Assembly (NCBI GenBank): GCA_964525565.1
Contig: CAZGHI010000004.1
Span: 1 to 64,000 of the forward strand
DNA length: 64,000 nucleotides
Direction of reading: 5' to 3'
From: OLB6 sp964525565
Lineage (GTDB): Bacteria; Bacteroidota; Ignavibacteria; Kapaibacteriales; Kapaibacteriaceae
Part shown: in pieces, positions 8,878 to 16,973 of the stretch
How positions within the stretch are numbered: position 1 is the stretch's first letter
Layout of the letters: each line of letters starts with the position of its first letter
Made by a program: the position numbers and the translations under genes
The notes under the pieces: model-generated
Seen by the model: only the letters and a program-made list of their open reading frames with translations
Told to the model about the DNA's origin: nothing
The model's database searches: none

Positions 8878-9276
8878 CTACACGCCGAACGAGCTGCCAC
8901 AACCGCATGTTTTGGTTGCATTGGGATTGTTAAAGGTAAAGCCTCGACCCATCAGTCCATCCGAAAAGTCAAGCGTAACGCCCATCAGGTAAAACATGCT
9001 CTTTGCATCAATGAACACCTTCACGCCCTGAGCATCGAGTACCATGTCGGTCTCGCGCGATTCAGAGTCAAAACCAAGTGTGTACGACATGCCACTGCAG
9101 CCGCCACCTTTTACGCCAATGCGCAATCCGTACTCATCCGGAATGTTGTTCTGTTTTTTTAGTTCTTTGACCTGAGCAAGGGCCTTCGCTGTGATCGAAA
9201 TATTGTCGTTTTCATCCGTTCCCGTTATTCCCGTGGGAATGGATAGAGCGTCGGCTCCCAATATTGCTACTGCCAT
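8878..9276 (-). CDS. A-type iron-sulfur carrier (HesB/IscA/SufA family)
   Basis: A 132-residue protein with the three cysteines of A-type carriers: Cys60 in GGGCSGMSY, and Cys124 and Cys126 in TCGCGSSF near the C-terminus. It has about 20 extra residues at the N-terminus compared with IscA. GAGG stands 7 nt before the ATG. It should pass assembled clusters from the SufBCD scaffold to apoproteins. It lies 10 bases downstream of the Rrf2 gene. SufA, IscA and ErpA cannot be told apart from sequence alone, though the context favours the SufA role. Confidence 0.92.
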   Translation of the reverse strand: MAVAILGADALSIPTGITGTDENDNISITAKALAQVKELKKQNNIPDEYGLRIGVKGGGCSGMSYTLGFDSESRETDMVLDAQGVKVFIDAKSMFYLMGVTLDFSDGLMGRGFTFNNPNATKTCGCGSSFGV

Positions 9277-9286
9277 AGTACTACCT

Positions 9287-9718
9287 CTATGTTAATGTTA
9301 GTGTCACAAATTCTGGCTCAGTTAACTCGGCCACCGTCATCGAGGCAAACGTAACTGATATCCGTTGTTGGAGAATCGAAAGGGGCTTTTGGATCGTACA
9401 AGAGTGTGCTACATCGCATGCATGACTGCTCTGTTGCTGACAGTCCACAATTCCCTGCTGCGCTCCCTCTATTGCCAGGATCACATCGGCAATACTCATT
9501 AACGATGGATCACGGGCAAGTGCGTATCCGCCATTTACTCCCTGGTAGGAGCGCACCAACTCAGCGTGGACAAGTGCCTGCAACACCTTGGCAACCAGTG
9601 CTGTTGAGATGCCAAAATGACTGCTAATATCACGGGAGCTAACCACACGGCCAGGCCTGCTTGCCATATACTGCATGGCAAGCAAACCATATTCAACTTT
9701 TTTACTGAGCTTAAGCAT
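9287..9718 (-). CDS. Rrf2-family transcriptional regulator, likely Fe-S sensing
   Basis: A 143-residue protein starting at MLKLSKKVEYGL. An in-frame start 69 bases upstream would overlap the reductase gene and adds no homologous sequence. The winged helix spans about residues 1-80 with the Rrf2 signature GVNGGYALAR. Three cysteines, Cys93, Cys101 and Cys107 (spacing C-x7-C-x5-C), sit where IscR holds its cluster, with slightly different spacing. It is probably an autoregulated sensor of iron-sulfur status. The 19-bp palindrome before sufB is its most obvious candidate operator. Confidence 0.88.
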   Translation of the reverse strand: MLKLSKKVEYGLLAMQYMASRPGRVVSSRDISSHFGISTALVAKVLQALVHAELVRSYQGVNGGYALARDPSLMSIADVILAIEGAQQGIVDCQQQSSHACDVAHSCTIQKPLSILQQRISVTFASMTVAELTEPEFVTLTLT

Positions 9719-9761
9719 GTGGAAGCAAATTATTACTGTTTGTAAAACCGAAATGTACGTG

Positions 9762-10862
9762 CTACTGATCGTAATCGGCAATAACATCGTTGGTTAGTGG
9801 ATGACTCTGACAGGTAAGCGCATATCCTTCAGCAATTTCTTCATCGCTGAGTGCTTCACGCTCATCCATCTTAACCTTACCGGAAACAATTTTAGCACGG
9901 CACGTACAGCAGGCCCCAATCTGACATGCATACGGTGGGTCGAGATTTGCCCGCTGCGCTGCTGTAAGAATGGTCTCGTCCGGAGTTACCTCAAACGTGT
10001 GCTCCTCTCCATACAATCGAACGCGCACCGTTCTGGTCACGATCTCGTTTGACGTTTCCTCCTGGGTATTGGCATCTGTTCCAATGGTTTGCATTGTTGA
10101 TTCGCTGTGTTTTTCAATGGTAAAGTATTCGCGGTGAATGTGTGTATCCGGAACACCATTGGAGTGAAGAGACCGGAGTACACTTTCCATCATCCCTGGC
10201 GGACCGCACACAAAGAACTCAACTGACCGGGCATTCTGCACTTCTGTCAGCAATACACGCTGTACCAGTGCTTCTTCCATACGACCTTTATATGACGAAA
10301 TCGTGTCCGAATTATCGCTTTCCAAAACATGCACCAACCGTAAACGCATGCGGTGCTGCTCTGCCAGCGCGTCCAACTCCGATTTGAACATGATGCTCTG
10401 TTCATTGCGGTTAGCATACACAAGGATTACGGTACTGTGCAGTTCAATGCTGAGAATTGACTTCACTATGCTAAGAACCGGAGTAATGCCAGACCCACCG
10501 GCGAACATTACGTAATCTTTTTTGTTATCGGGATGGAAATCCTTCGTGAAATTCCCCATTGGCGGGTACACATCTAACGTCATCCCCGGTTTGGCATGTT
10601 CATTCAACCATTGGCTTACTGCGCCTTGATGCACTTTTTTTACGGCAATCTTCATTGGCTCGTTGTTCACTGGACTGCTACACAACGAATAATTGCGTCT
10701 GTACTCAGTACCGTTAACGAACACGCGAACGGTTATATACTGCCCACTCTTGTATTGAAAATCGTTGTGTACGTCTTGGGGTACTGAAAAGGTAACTGCA
10801 ACAGCATCCGGGGTTTCCCGATCTACCTTCGTTACTGTGAGTGAATGAAAACGAACTGCCAT
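9762..10862 (-). CDS. Flavin- and NAD(P)H-dependent ferredoxin reductase with C-terminal 2Fe-2S domain
   Basis: A 366-residue, three-domain protein of the PaaE/HMP-reductase type. The FAD domain has RRNYSLCSSP (about 54-63); the nucleotide domain has GGSGITPVLS (about 122-131) and CGPPGMM (about 218-224); the plant-type 2Fe-2S domain occupies the last 90 residues with Cys-x4-Cys-x2-Cys in ACQIGACCTCR and a fourth Cys near the end. Members feed electrons to oxygenases, yet no oxygenase partner lies in this operon. Its place between the SufE/SufT fusion and the Rrf2 regulator suggests it supplies electrons for cluster assembly; that is inference. Confidence 0.9.
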   Translation of the reverse strand: MAVRFHSLTVTKVDRETPDAVAVTFSVPQDVHNDFQYKSGQYITVRVFVNGTEYRRNYSLCSSPVNNEPMKIAVKKVHQGAVSQWLNEHAKPGMTLDVYPPMGNFTKDFHPDNKKDYVMFAGGSGITPVLSIVKSILSIELHSTVILVYANRNEQSIMFKSELDALAEQHRMRLRLVHVLESDNSDTISSYKGRMEEALVQRVLLTEVQNARSVEFFVCGPPGMMESVLRSLHSNGVPDTHIHREYFTIEKHSESTMQTIGTDANTQEETSNEIVTRTVRVRLYGEEHTFEVTPDETILTAAQRANLDPPYACQIGACCTCRAKIVSGKVKMDEREALSDEEIAEGYALTCQSHPLTNDVIADYDQ

Positions 10863-10875
10863 GAGTTATTGAGTA

Positions 10876-11634
10876 TTAGAAAAGTCCAATAGAGAAGAGT
10901 GCCGCTTCCGACATCATGGTCTTATCCCAGGGCGGATCGAATGTGATCTCCACATGCACGTGTTGCACACCAGGAACAGCCGACACAGCGCGCTCAACAT
11001 CGGCTGGCAGTGTCTGTGCACTGGGGCAATTCGGAGTGGTAAGAGTCATAACAATGTGAACGTGTCCGTTCGGTTGCACTCGGACCTCGTAAATAAGACC
11101 TAATTCGTAAATGTCGATTGGGATTTCAGGATCGAAGACGGTGTGAAGAGCATCAATCACAGCATCTCGCGAAACGGCGCTACCGGTGTTTGAAGAATGC
11201 GCGTCATCCGGCGATTGCACGCGTTCTTTCATAGCCAGTGCATACAGAGCAATTTGTTTCACCATTGATGCTAATCCGTTTGCACGATTTGGCGAAAGGT
11301 GCGTATCCAAACCAAGAGTACGAACAAAATCGCCGGGGATGGCAAGGATCTCGTCCGGAGTACGATCGTTGTAAATACGCATGAGCAGTGCTACCAATCC
11401 CTTCACAATAATCGCATCGCTATCAGCATCAAAGTGAATGCGACCATTAGTAAATGTGGGGTGCAGCCATACCTGACTGGTACAGCCTTTTACTTTAAAG
11501 GTATCAGTCCGGTACTCTTCGGGATAAGCAGGCAGGTGCTTGCCCATGTCTATGATGTGCGCATACCTGTCTTCCCAGGAGCCAAGGAGTGCAAACTCTC
11601 CTTGTATTTCGGCTATCACTTCCTGTGCCGTCAT
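10876..11634 (-). CDS. SufE-SufT (DUF59) fusion protein
   Basis: A 252-residue protein with two domains normally encoded separately. Residues 1-140 are SufE, with Cys51 in VKGCTSQVW, the acceptor of persulfide sulfur from SufS. Residues 155-252 are a DUF59/MIP18-like domain (SufT, PaaD) with DPEIPIDIYELGLIY, Cys203 in TTPNCPSA, and FDPPWDKTMMSE. A serine- and aspartate-rich linker (about 140-154) joins them. It overlaps sufS by 4 nt, consistent with work on the same enzyme. A fused product would tie sulfur delivery to a cluster maturation factor. The domain calls are secure; the benefit of fusion is inference. Confidence 0.9.
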   Translation of the reverse strand: MTAQEVIAEIQGEFALLGSWEDRYAHIIDMGKHLPAYPEEYRTDTFKVKGCTSQVWLHPTFTNGRIHFDADSDAIIVKGLVALLMRIYNDRTPDEILAIPGDFVRTLGLDTHLSPNRANGLASMVKQIALYALAMKERVQSPDDAHSSNTGSAVSRDAVIDALHTVFDPEIPIDIYELGLIYEVRVQPNGHVHIVMTLTTPNCPSAQTLPADVERAVSAVPGVQHVHVEITFDPPWDKTMMSEAALFSIGLF

Positions 11635-12845
11635 GTTAACATCTTGATTGTTTTATGTAACGCCACGCCAAAACGCTCCACATCCTCAAGGTTGTTATAG
11701 ACACCTATTGAAACCCGCACTACGGAGTCCACATGGTATCGCTGGAGTAATGGCATGGTACAGTGATGTCCGGTGCGGACTGCAATGCCTTGTTCATCGA
11801 GTAAGATTCCAACATCGTGGGCGTGTGCTCCATCCACCACAAAAGAGACAATACCAGCACGCTCGGGAGCATTTCCAATAAGTCGCACACCGGGTATGCT
11901 GCTCACACTGTCAAGAAGGGCTTGTGTTAATGACTGTTCGTGAACACGAAGGTCGTCGGCGTTGAGTTGCATAAACCATTCAATCGCTGCCTTGGTGCCA
12001 ATGGCACCGGCAATATGTGGTGTACCGGCTTCGAAACGCAACGGTGGCGCGGCAAACGTTGTATCACGAAAACTGACTGTTTCTATCATGGCCCCTCCAC
12101 CCTGATACGGAGGCATGGTATCAAGCACTGCGAAGCGTCCGTACAACACGCCAAAACCGGTAGGCCCATAGAGTTTATGTGCACTAAACGCATAAAAATC
12201 GCAACCGAGTTCTTGCACATCCACGACAAAATGTTGAACGGCCTGCGCGCCATCGACCAGCGTTGTTATCCCGTGTTCTCGTGCCAGGGCACAAATGCCG
12301 GCTACGGGGTTTACCGTTCCAAGGGTATTACTTACATGCGTACAGGCAATAATGCGGGTTTGGCTTGTGATGTGTTCTGCCACACTCTGTACCGAGAATG
12401 TGCCATCATCGTTGACTGGTACAACAACAATCTTGGCACCGGTCTGCTGTGCGATAAGTTGCCAGGGAACGATGTTGGCATGATGCTCCATTTGTGTGAG
12501 CAGAATCTCATCGTTCTGCTTCAGGTTCAGACGTCCCCATGACGCTGCAACAAGGTTAATACTTTCCGTAGTTCCCTTCGTGAAGACGATCTCGTTTACA
12601 CTCTGTGCATTGATAAATGCGGCAATCGTTGCTCGGGCCCGCTCAAACATCTCCGTGGCTTCAGCGGCAACGGCATGTGCTCCACGATGTACGTTGCTGT
12701 TACGATGTGTGTAGTAATCGGCAATGGCCTCAATAACAGACTGCGGTTTCTGTGTTGTTGCAGCATTGTCCAGATACACCAAGTTCACACCGTTGTGAAC
12801 GGTACGATGTAAAAGAGGAAACTGGGATCGTAGCAGTTGGTTCAT
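11631..12845 (-). CDS. sufS: Cysteine desulfurase SufS
   Basis: A 404-residue PLP enzyme that takes sulfur from cysteine as an enzyme-bound persulfide. Lys224 in SAHKLYGPTG binds PLP, and Cys362 in RTGHHCTMP is the persulfide cysteine in the short-loop form of class II (SufS) desulfurases. The N-terminal YLDNAATTQKP is also typical. It overlaps sufD (4 nt) upstream and the SufE/SufT fusion (4 nt) downstream, so production of the donor and its partner is coupled. Confidence 0.97.
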   Translation of the reverse strand: MNQLLRSQFPLLHRTVHNGVNLVYLDNAATTQKPQSVIEAIADYYTHRNSNVHRGAHAVAAEATEMFERARATIAAFINAQSVNEIVFTKGTTESINLVAASWGRLNLKQNDEILLTQMEHHANIVPWQLIAQQTGAKIVVVPVNDDGTFSVQSVAEHITSQTRIIACTHVSNTLGTVNPVAGICALAREHGITTLVDGAQAVQHFVVDVQELGCDFYAFSAHKLYGPTGFGVLYGRFAVLDTMPPYQGGGAMIETVSFRDTTFAAPPLRFEAGTPHIAGAIGTKAAIEWFMQLNADDLRVHEQSLTQALLDSVSSIPGVRLIGNAPERAGIVSFVVDGAHAHDVGILLDEQGIAVRTGHHCTMPLLQRYHVDSVVRVSIGVYNNLEDVERFGVALHKTIKMLT

Positions 12846-13939
12846 TGCAGCACAGTTTGCTTTGGCAGTCGGTTGAGTACCTCATTTGCAAATGCATCCA
12901 CTAGGAGTGCTGTTGCCTTTTCGGTAGATAGTCCGCGCGAACGCAGGTAAAACAGTGCCTCGGCATCTAACTGTCCGGTTGTTGCACCATGCGAGCACTT
13001 TACATCGTCTGCCCATATCTCTAGTTGCGGTTTGGCATTCACCTGCGCTCGTTCACCAAGCAGCAGAGACCGGTTGCTTTGATAGGCTATCGTTTTCTGT
13101 GCTCCCTTACGAACGAAAATTTTTCCGTTAAAAATGCCAACGGATGCATCTCTGTAGATGCCTTTGTATAGTTCGTTACTATAACAATCCGGAACTATAT
13201 GGTCCACAACTGTATGGTTATCGGCAGTGTCATTCTGCCGAAGATCGCTCAGGCCATTCAGATGGACTTCAGCCCCCTTCCCTTCCAGTCGCACATAGAG
13301 GTCGTTCCGAACGTATGGGCCACCCAAACAGAGAGCATGGGTGTGAAGTTTTCCATTTCGTTGAACGCATGCAATTGTTGACCCGATGTGTTTCAGGTTA
13401 GCGGGAAGCTGTGTGCGCTTTACATATTCCAACCGACTCTCTTCATGAACATCGAGCTCGGTTACCGTTATGTTGAGCGCCTGATGATCGCCTGCACCAT
13501 GGTGATTCTCAAAAACCACCAGATCGGCGCCGGCTTCCGTACGAAAACGCAGACGGACAGCCGATAGTAACGAAGCTGATGAACCATCGGAAACAACATC
13601 CACAACAACCGGTTGGTCTCTGCGCACCCCGGCAGGTACGGAAACCTCGACTGTGTATGCTGCCACCGAACGATTTAAATCAAGGAATGGCGACTCTGTG
13701 GCAGTTCCCTGTACCGGCTCAATTGATCGAATCTCTTTAACAACAGTGCTGTTATTACACAGCATCGCAACTTGTCCGTTCACAATGAGAATACGATTTC
13801 CTGTAGGTACCGGAATTGCAGCATCGGCATCTGTTTCAGTTTTCTGGAGTGCGGGGGAAATAACGGAAAACAGATTTGTGTACTTCCATTCTTCGTTGCG
13901 CACAGTTTTCTGCACGGCTTCTTTGAGTTCCGCCATCAT
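12842..13939 (-). CDS. sufD: Fe-S scaffold protein SufD
   Basis: A 365-residue member of the SufB/SufD family, partner of SufB and SufC in the SufBC2D scaffold. The parallel beta-helix core and the C-terminal helical part are recognisable (CSHGATTGQLDAEALFYLRS and RGLSTEKATALL). I chose the ATG at 13939, which overlaps the sufC stop as ATGA like the other pairs here; a second ATG follows immediately at 13936, and an in-frame ATG 27 bases upstream lies deep inside sufC. Confidence 0.95.
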   Translation of the reverse strand: MMAELKEAVQKTVRNEEWKYTNLFSVISPALQKTETDADAAIPVPTGNRILIVNGQVAMLCNNSTVVKEIRSIEPVQGTATESPFLDLNRSVAAYTVEVSVPAGVRRDQPVVVDVVSDGSSASLLSAVRLRFRTEAGADLVVFENHHGAGDHQALNITVTELDVHEESRLEYVKRTQLPANLKHIGSTIACVQRNGKLHTHALCLGGPYVRNDLYVRLEGKGAEVHLNGLSDLRQNDTADNHTVVDHIVPDCYSNELYKGIYRDASVGIFNGKIFVRKGAQKTIAYQSNRSLLLGERAQVNAKPQLEIWADDVKCSHGATTGQLDAEALFYLRSRGLSTEKATALLVDAFANEVLNRLPKQTVLQ

Positions 13940-14700
13940 GCAGCTATGCCTTCCTTTCGGAGCCAATCGTAGCCTTTTTCTTCCAGCTCCAATGCGAGTT
14001 CTTTTCCACCTGTGCAGACGATTTTTCCGTCCAGCAAAACGTGTACAACATCCGGCACAATGTGATCGAGCAAACGTTGGTAGTGCGTGATAACAACAAA
14101 TGCACGATCCGCAGACCGCATTGCATTTACACCAGCGGCTACGATACGCAAGGCGTCGATATCGAGTCCGCTGTCGGTTTCGTCAAGTATCGCTAATGTA
14201 GGTTCAAGCATTGCCATCTGAAACACTTCATTGCGTTTCTTTTCGCCGCCGGAAAAACCTTCGTTCAACGATCGCTGAAGGAAGGATGGATCCATTTCCA
14301 CCAGCTTGAGTTTCTCTTTCATAAGGGCGAGAAAGGCAGCAGGGTCAAGGGGCTCTAAACCGCGAGACTTTCGAAGCTCGCCAAGTGCAGTGCGCAGGAA
14401 GTTGGCTGTCGAGACACCGGGGATTTCAACAGGATACTGGAAGGCAAGAAAAATGCCATGCTGTGCACGTTCTTCGGGTGACATAGCAAGCAGATCGTTG
14501 CCCTGAAACAGTACGGAACCCTCGGTAACCTCATACTCTTCGCGTCCGCTTAACACAGCAGCCAATGTACTCTTTCCGGAACCATTAGGCCCCATGATGG
14601 CATGTACTTCACCCGGCTTAACGCTTAGGTGTACACCTTTTAAAATGTTGCGACCTTCAACTGCAGCATGAAGGTTGTTAATGGTAAGGATGTCTGTCAT
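13936..14700 (-). CDS. sufC: Fe-S assembly ATPase SufC
   Basis: A 254-residue ABC-type ATPase. Walker A is GPNGSGKST (37-45), the signature is FSGGEKKRNEVFQM, and Walker B plus D-loop is LAILDETDSGLD. The SGGEKKRNE form is characteristic of SufC rather than transporter ATPases, and there is no membrane partner. It begins 33 bases after sufB with no clear ribosome binding site. Confidence 0.97.
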   Translation of the reverse strand: MTDILTINNLHAAVEGRNILKGVHLSVKPGEVHAIMGPNGSGKSTLAAVLSGREEYEVTEGSVLFQGNDLLAMSPEERAQHGIFLAFQYPVEIPGVSTANFLRTALGELRKSRGLEPLDPAAFLALMKEKLKLVEMDPSFLQRSLNEGFSGGEKKRNEVFQMAMLEPTLAILDETDSGLDIDALRIVAAGVNAMRSADRAFVVITHYQRLLDHIVPDVVHVLLDGKIVCTGGKELALELEEKGYDWLRKEGIAA

Positions 14701-14721
14701 AAAAGCATAAATCGTTACAAA

Positions 14722-14732
14722 AGAAAGGAGGT
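14722..14732 (-). other. Anti-Shine-Dalgarno-like stretch between sufB and sufC
   Basis: On the transcribed (minus) sense the first bases after the sufB stop read ACCTCCTTTCT, identical to the usual 3' tail of 16S rRNA. Read on the plus strand it is a strong ribosome binding site, but no start codon follows it there. It may be chance. Confidence 0.4.
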
Positions 14733-14733
14733 T

Positions 14734-16188
14734 CTAACCCACAGAACCTTCCAGGCTAATGGCCAGAAGTTTTTGCGCTTCAACGGCAAACTCCATGGGT
14801 AGGTGATTGAGAACTTCACGTGCGTAGCCGTTAACGATCATCGCAACAGCTTTTTCGGTATCTATACCACGTTGATTACAATAAAACAGGATGTCTTCTC
14901 CGATTTTCGAGGTAGTGGCTTCGTGTTCAACCGTACACGTACGATTTGCCGTTTCGAGGTAAGGAAACGTATGGGCGCCACACTGATCGCCAATGAGCAA
15001 GGAATCACACTGCGAAAAATTTCTACTACCATGAGCACGTGCACCGAAACGGACAAGGCCGCGGTAGCTGTTTTGCGATTGACCTGCGCTTATCCCCTTA
15101 CTAACGATGCGTGACCGTGTATTTTGGCCCACGTGCAGCATTTTGGTACCGGTATCCGCCTGTTGATGATTTGCGGTTACAGCTACCGAATAAAACTCGC
15201 CTACGCTGTTGTCGCCTTTCAGTATTACACTTGGGTATTTCCAGGTTATTGCCGACCCGGTTTCCACTTGCGTCCACGATATCTTACTGTTTGCCCCCTC
15301 GCAAATCCCTCTTTTCGTTACAAAGTTGTAAACGCCGCCGTTACCGTTTTTGTCGCCTGGATACCAATTCTGTACAGTGCTATACTTGATTTCAGCACCC
15401 GCGTGGGCTACCAGTTCTACAACTGCTGCATGGAGCTGATTTTCATCGCGTTGAGGAGCTGTGCAGCCTTCCAGGTAACTAACGTAGCTGCCTTCATCGG
15501 CAATAATGAGCGTACGTTCAAACTGACCAGTATTGCGAGCATTGATTCGGAAATAGGTGCTGAGCTCCATCGGGCACCGTACACCTTTGGGAATGTAAAC
15601 GAACGATCCGTCGCTAAACACAGCGCAGTTTAAAGCTGCATAGAAATTATCCGTAACAGGAACAACACTGCCTAGATAGGTACGAACAAGATCCGGATGT
15701 TCCCGGATTGCTTCACTCATTGAGCAGAAGATGACTCCCTTTTCTTTGAGCGCTTCCTGGAATGTTGTCTTCACACTTACACTATCCAAAACTGCATCAA
15801 CAGCAACACCAGAGAGCAGCTTTTGTTCTTCGAGTGGGATCCCAAGTTTTTCGAACGTGGCCAGCAGCTCCGGATCCACTTCGTCGAGCGAATTCAGCGT
15901 CGGCTTCTTTTTCGGCGCAGCCCAATAAATAATGTCCTGAAAGTTGATTTTTGGGAAGCGTACGTTAGCCCATGTAGGCTCGGACATTTGTTTCCACCTT
16001 TCATAGGCATCGAGCCGCCATGCTAACATCCAGTCCGGTTCTTGTTTCTGTGCAGAGATAAAGCGAATGACATCTTCGTTCAGCCCACGAGGGAGCAACT
16101 CTTGTTCAATTGCCGATTCGAATCCGTACTCGTATTCGCGATCTGCAAGCTGTTCCAGCAAATCTGCCTGATTGTTTGGGTCCTTCAT
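14734..16188 (-). CDS. sufB: Fe-S scaffold protein SufB
   Basis: A 484-residue protein, the main scaffold subunit on which SufBC2D builds clusters. Family landmarks are VYIPKGVRCPMELSTYFRIN, SYLEGCTAP with its conserved cysteine, and ANRTCTVEHEATTSKIGED near the C-terminus, which holds the histidine and glutamates that contact the nascent cluster. It is the first gene of the eleven-gene run ending at pth. There is no ribosome binding site; a TATATTTG element stands only 7 nt before the ATG, so the transcript may be leaderless. Confidence 0.97.
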   Translation of the reverse strand: MKDPNNQADLLEQLADREYEYGFESAIEQELLPRGLNEDVIRFISAQKQEPDWMLAWRLDAYERWKQMSEPTWANVRFPKINFQDIIYWAAPKKKPTLNSLDEVDPELLATFEKLGIPLEEQKLLSGVAVDAVLDSVSVKTTFQEALKEKGVIFCSMSEAIREHPDLVRTYLGSVVPVTDNFYAALNCAVFSDGSFVYIPKGVRCPMELSTYFRINARNTGQFERTLIIADEGSYVSYLEGCTAPQRDENQLHAAVVELVAHAGAEIKYSTVQNWYPGDKNGNGGVYNFVTKRGICEGANSKISWTQVETGSAITWKYPSVILKGDNSVGEFYSVAVTANHQQADTGTKMLHVGQNTRSRIVSKGISAGQSQNSYRGLVRFGARAHGSRNFSQCDSLLIGDQCGAHTFPYLETANRTCTVEHEATTSKIGEDILFYCNQRGIDTEKAVAMIVNGYAREVLNHLPMEFAVEAQKLLAISLEGSVG

Positions 16189-16195
16189 AATGACC

Positions 16196-16203
16196 CAAAT
16201 ATA
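16196..16203 (-). promoter_or_regulatory. Candidate -7 promoter element of the suf operon
   Basis: TATATTTG on the minus strand matches the Bacteroidota TAnnTTTG element exactly and ends 7 nt before the sufB ATG. Transcription would start at or within a few bases of the start codon. No good TTG element lies at the usual distance upstream, as expected of a promoter that depends on a regulator or is weak. Confidence 0.6.
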
Positions 16204-16220
16204 CGACTAAATTAGTCGTA
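16202..16220 (-). promoter_or_regulatory. 19-bp palindromic operator candidate before sufB
   Basis: TACGACTAA and TTAGTCGTA form perfect 9-bp arms around one central base. The site shares its last two bases with the TATATTTG element and fills the promoter spacer, the usual place for a repressor. The only transcription factor encoded in the operon is the Rrf2 protein at 9287-9718, whose relatives bind palindromes of this size. Assignment to it is inference. Confidence 0.65.
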
Positions 16221-16234
16221 GATTGTCTTGCTTA

Positions 16235-16789
16235 CTAGTCTGCAAGGATTACCTTATCAACAACATATACGATTCCGTTAGAAGCACGCACTTCACCAAG
16301 AATCTTTGCCCCGCCAACGTAGATATCCTCGCCTTTTACTTCCACCGGCTCTGCCTTACCATCAAACATTACAAGGTTGCTCATGCTGGCAATGCGATCT
16401 CGCGAGTACACAGAAACTTGTACATGGTGGTAGAGCACATCCGACAGTGCGGTTTTGTTCTGCGGCTTTAGCAAATTCTCAACTGTACCCTCCGGTAATT
16501 GCGCAAAAGCGTCGTTGGTTGGTGCAAACACCGTAAACGGCCCTGCATTCGATAACGCATCTACCAACCCTGCAGCCTGTATGGCTTTTACAAGCGTGGT
16601 ATGATCCGGTGAACCAACGGCGATTTTCACAACATCCTTGGCGCTCTCTGCATCGGCAACCTTGCTCTGACCGATATTGTCTGTACGGTCTGCTCCCGAC
16701 GTTAAACGCTGATTGTTTTGTTGCGTACCATCACAGGAGAGTAGCACTACGCAGATGCACATGCCTATTGTTGATTGAAGAGCTTTCAC
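16235..16789 (-). CDS. Fasciclin-domain lipoprotein
   Basis: A 184-residue protein. I start it at the GTG at 16789, with GGAGG 4 nt upstream; this gives a compact lipoprotein signal ending VVLLSC, where the Cys would be lipidated. An upstream ATG at 16831 lacks a binding site. The fasciclin (FAS1) domain fills the C-terminal 130 residues, with PFTVFAPTNDAFAQLP and a closing IVYVVDKVIL. Such proteins are surface or periplasmic adhesion factors; the ligand is unknown. The gene stands alone before the suf operon with its own promoter region. Confidence 0.88.
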   Translation of the reverse strand: MKALQSTIGMCICVVLLSCDGTQQNNQRLTSGADRTDNIGQSKVADAESAKDVVKIAVGSPDHTTLVKAIQAAGLVDALSNAGPFTVFAPTNDAFAQLPEGTVENLLKPQNKTALSDVLYHHVQVSVYSRDRIASMSNLVMFDGKAEPVEVKGEDIYVGGAKILGEVRASNGIVYVVDKVILAD

Positions 16790-16808
16790 GATGCCTCCGA
16801 TACAATAA

Positions 16809-16831
16809 GTGATAAGTGACTCACGTATCAC
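16809..16831 (-). promoter_or_regulatory. 23-bp inverted repeat in the leader of the fasciclin gene
   Basis: Eleven-base arms (16809-16819 and 16821-16831) pair at 10 of 11 positions around one central base. On the minus strand a TTTG, 20 nt and TAAATTG arrangement directly precedes it, close to the Bacteroidota promoter consensus, which places the repeat at about the transcription start. It could be an operator, or a stem-loop at the 5' end of the mRNA with a 3-nt loop. Confidence 0.5.
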
Positions 16832-16973
16832 AATTTACGAAACGAAGATTGCTTTTGCAAAGACTTTACAGCTTCATTTACCTTACAATTCTCTGTGCAA
16901 CTACAGATTGCTACGACTCATGCCTACTGTTCATCCTAGCGGGTACTACCTCAGACTACAATGCACCCATACA

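Noticed and set aside
9719..9787. Longer N-terminus for the Rrf2 regulator
   Set aside because: The extra 23 codons overlap the reductase gene and do not resemble the family; MLKLSKKVEYGL is the usual start.
14722..14732. AGAAAGGAGGT on the plus strand as a ribosome binding site for an unlisted gene
   Set aside because: No ATG, GTG or TTG follows within 15 bases, and the downstream plus-strand sequence is the inside of sufB read backwards.
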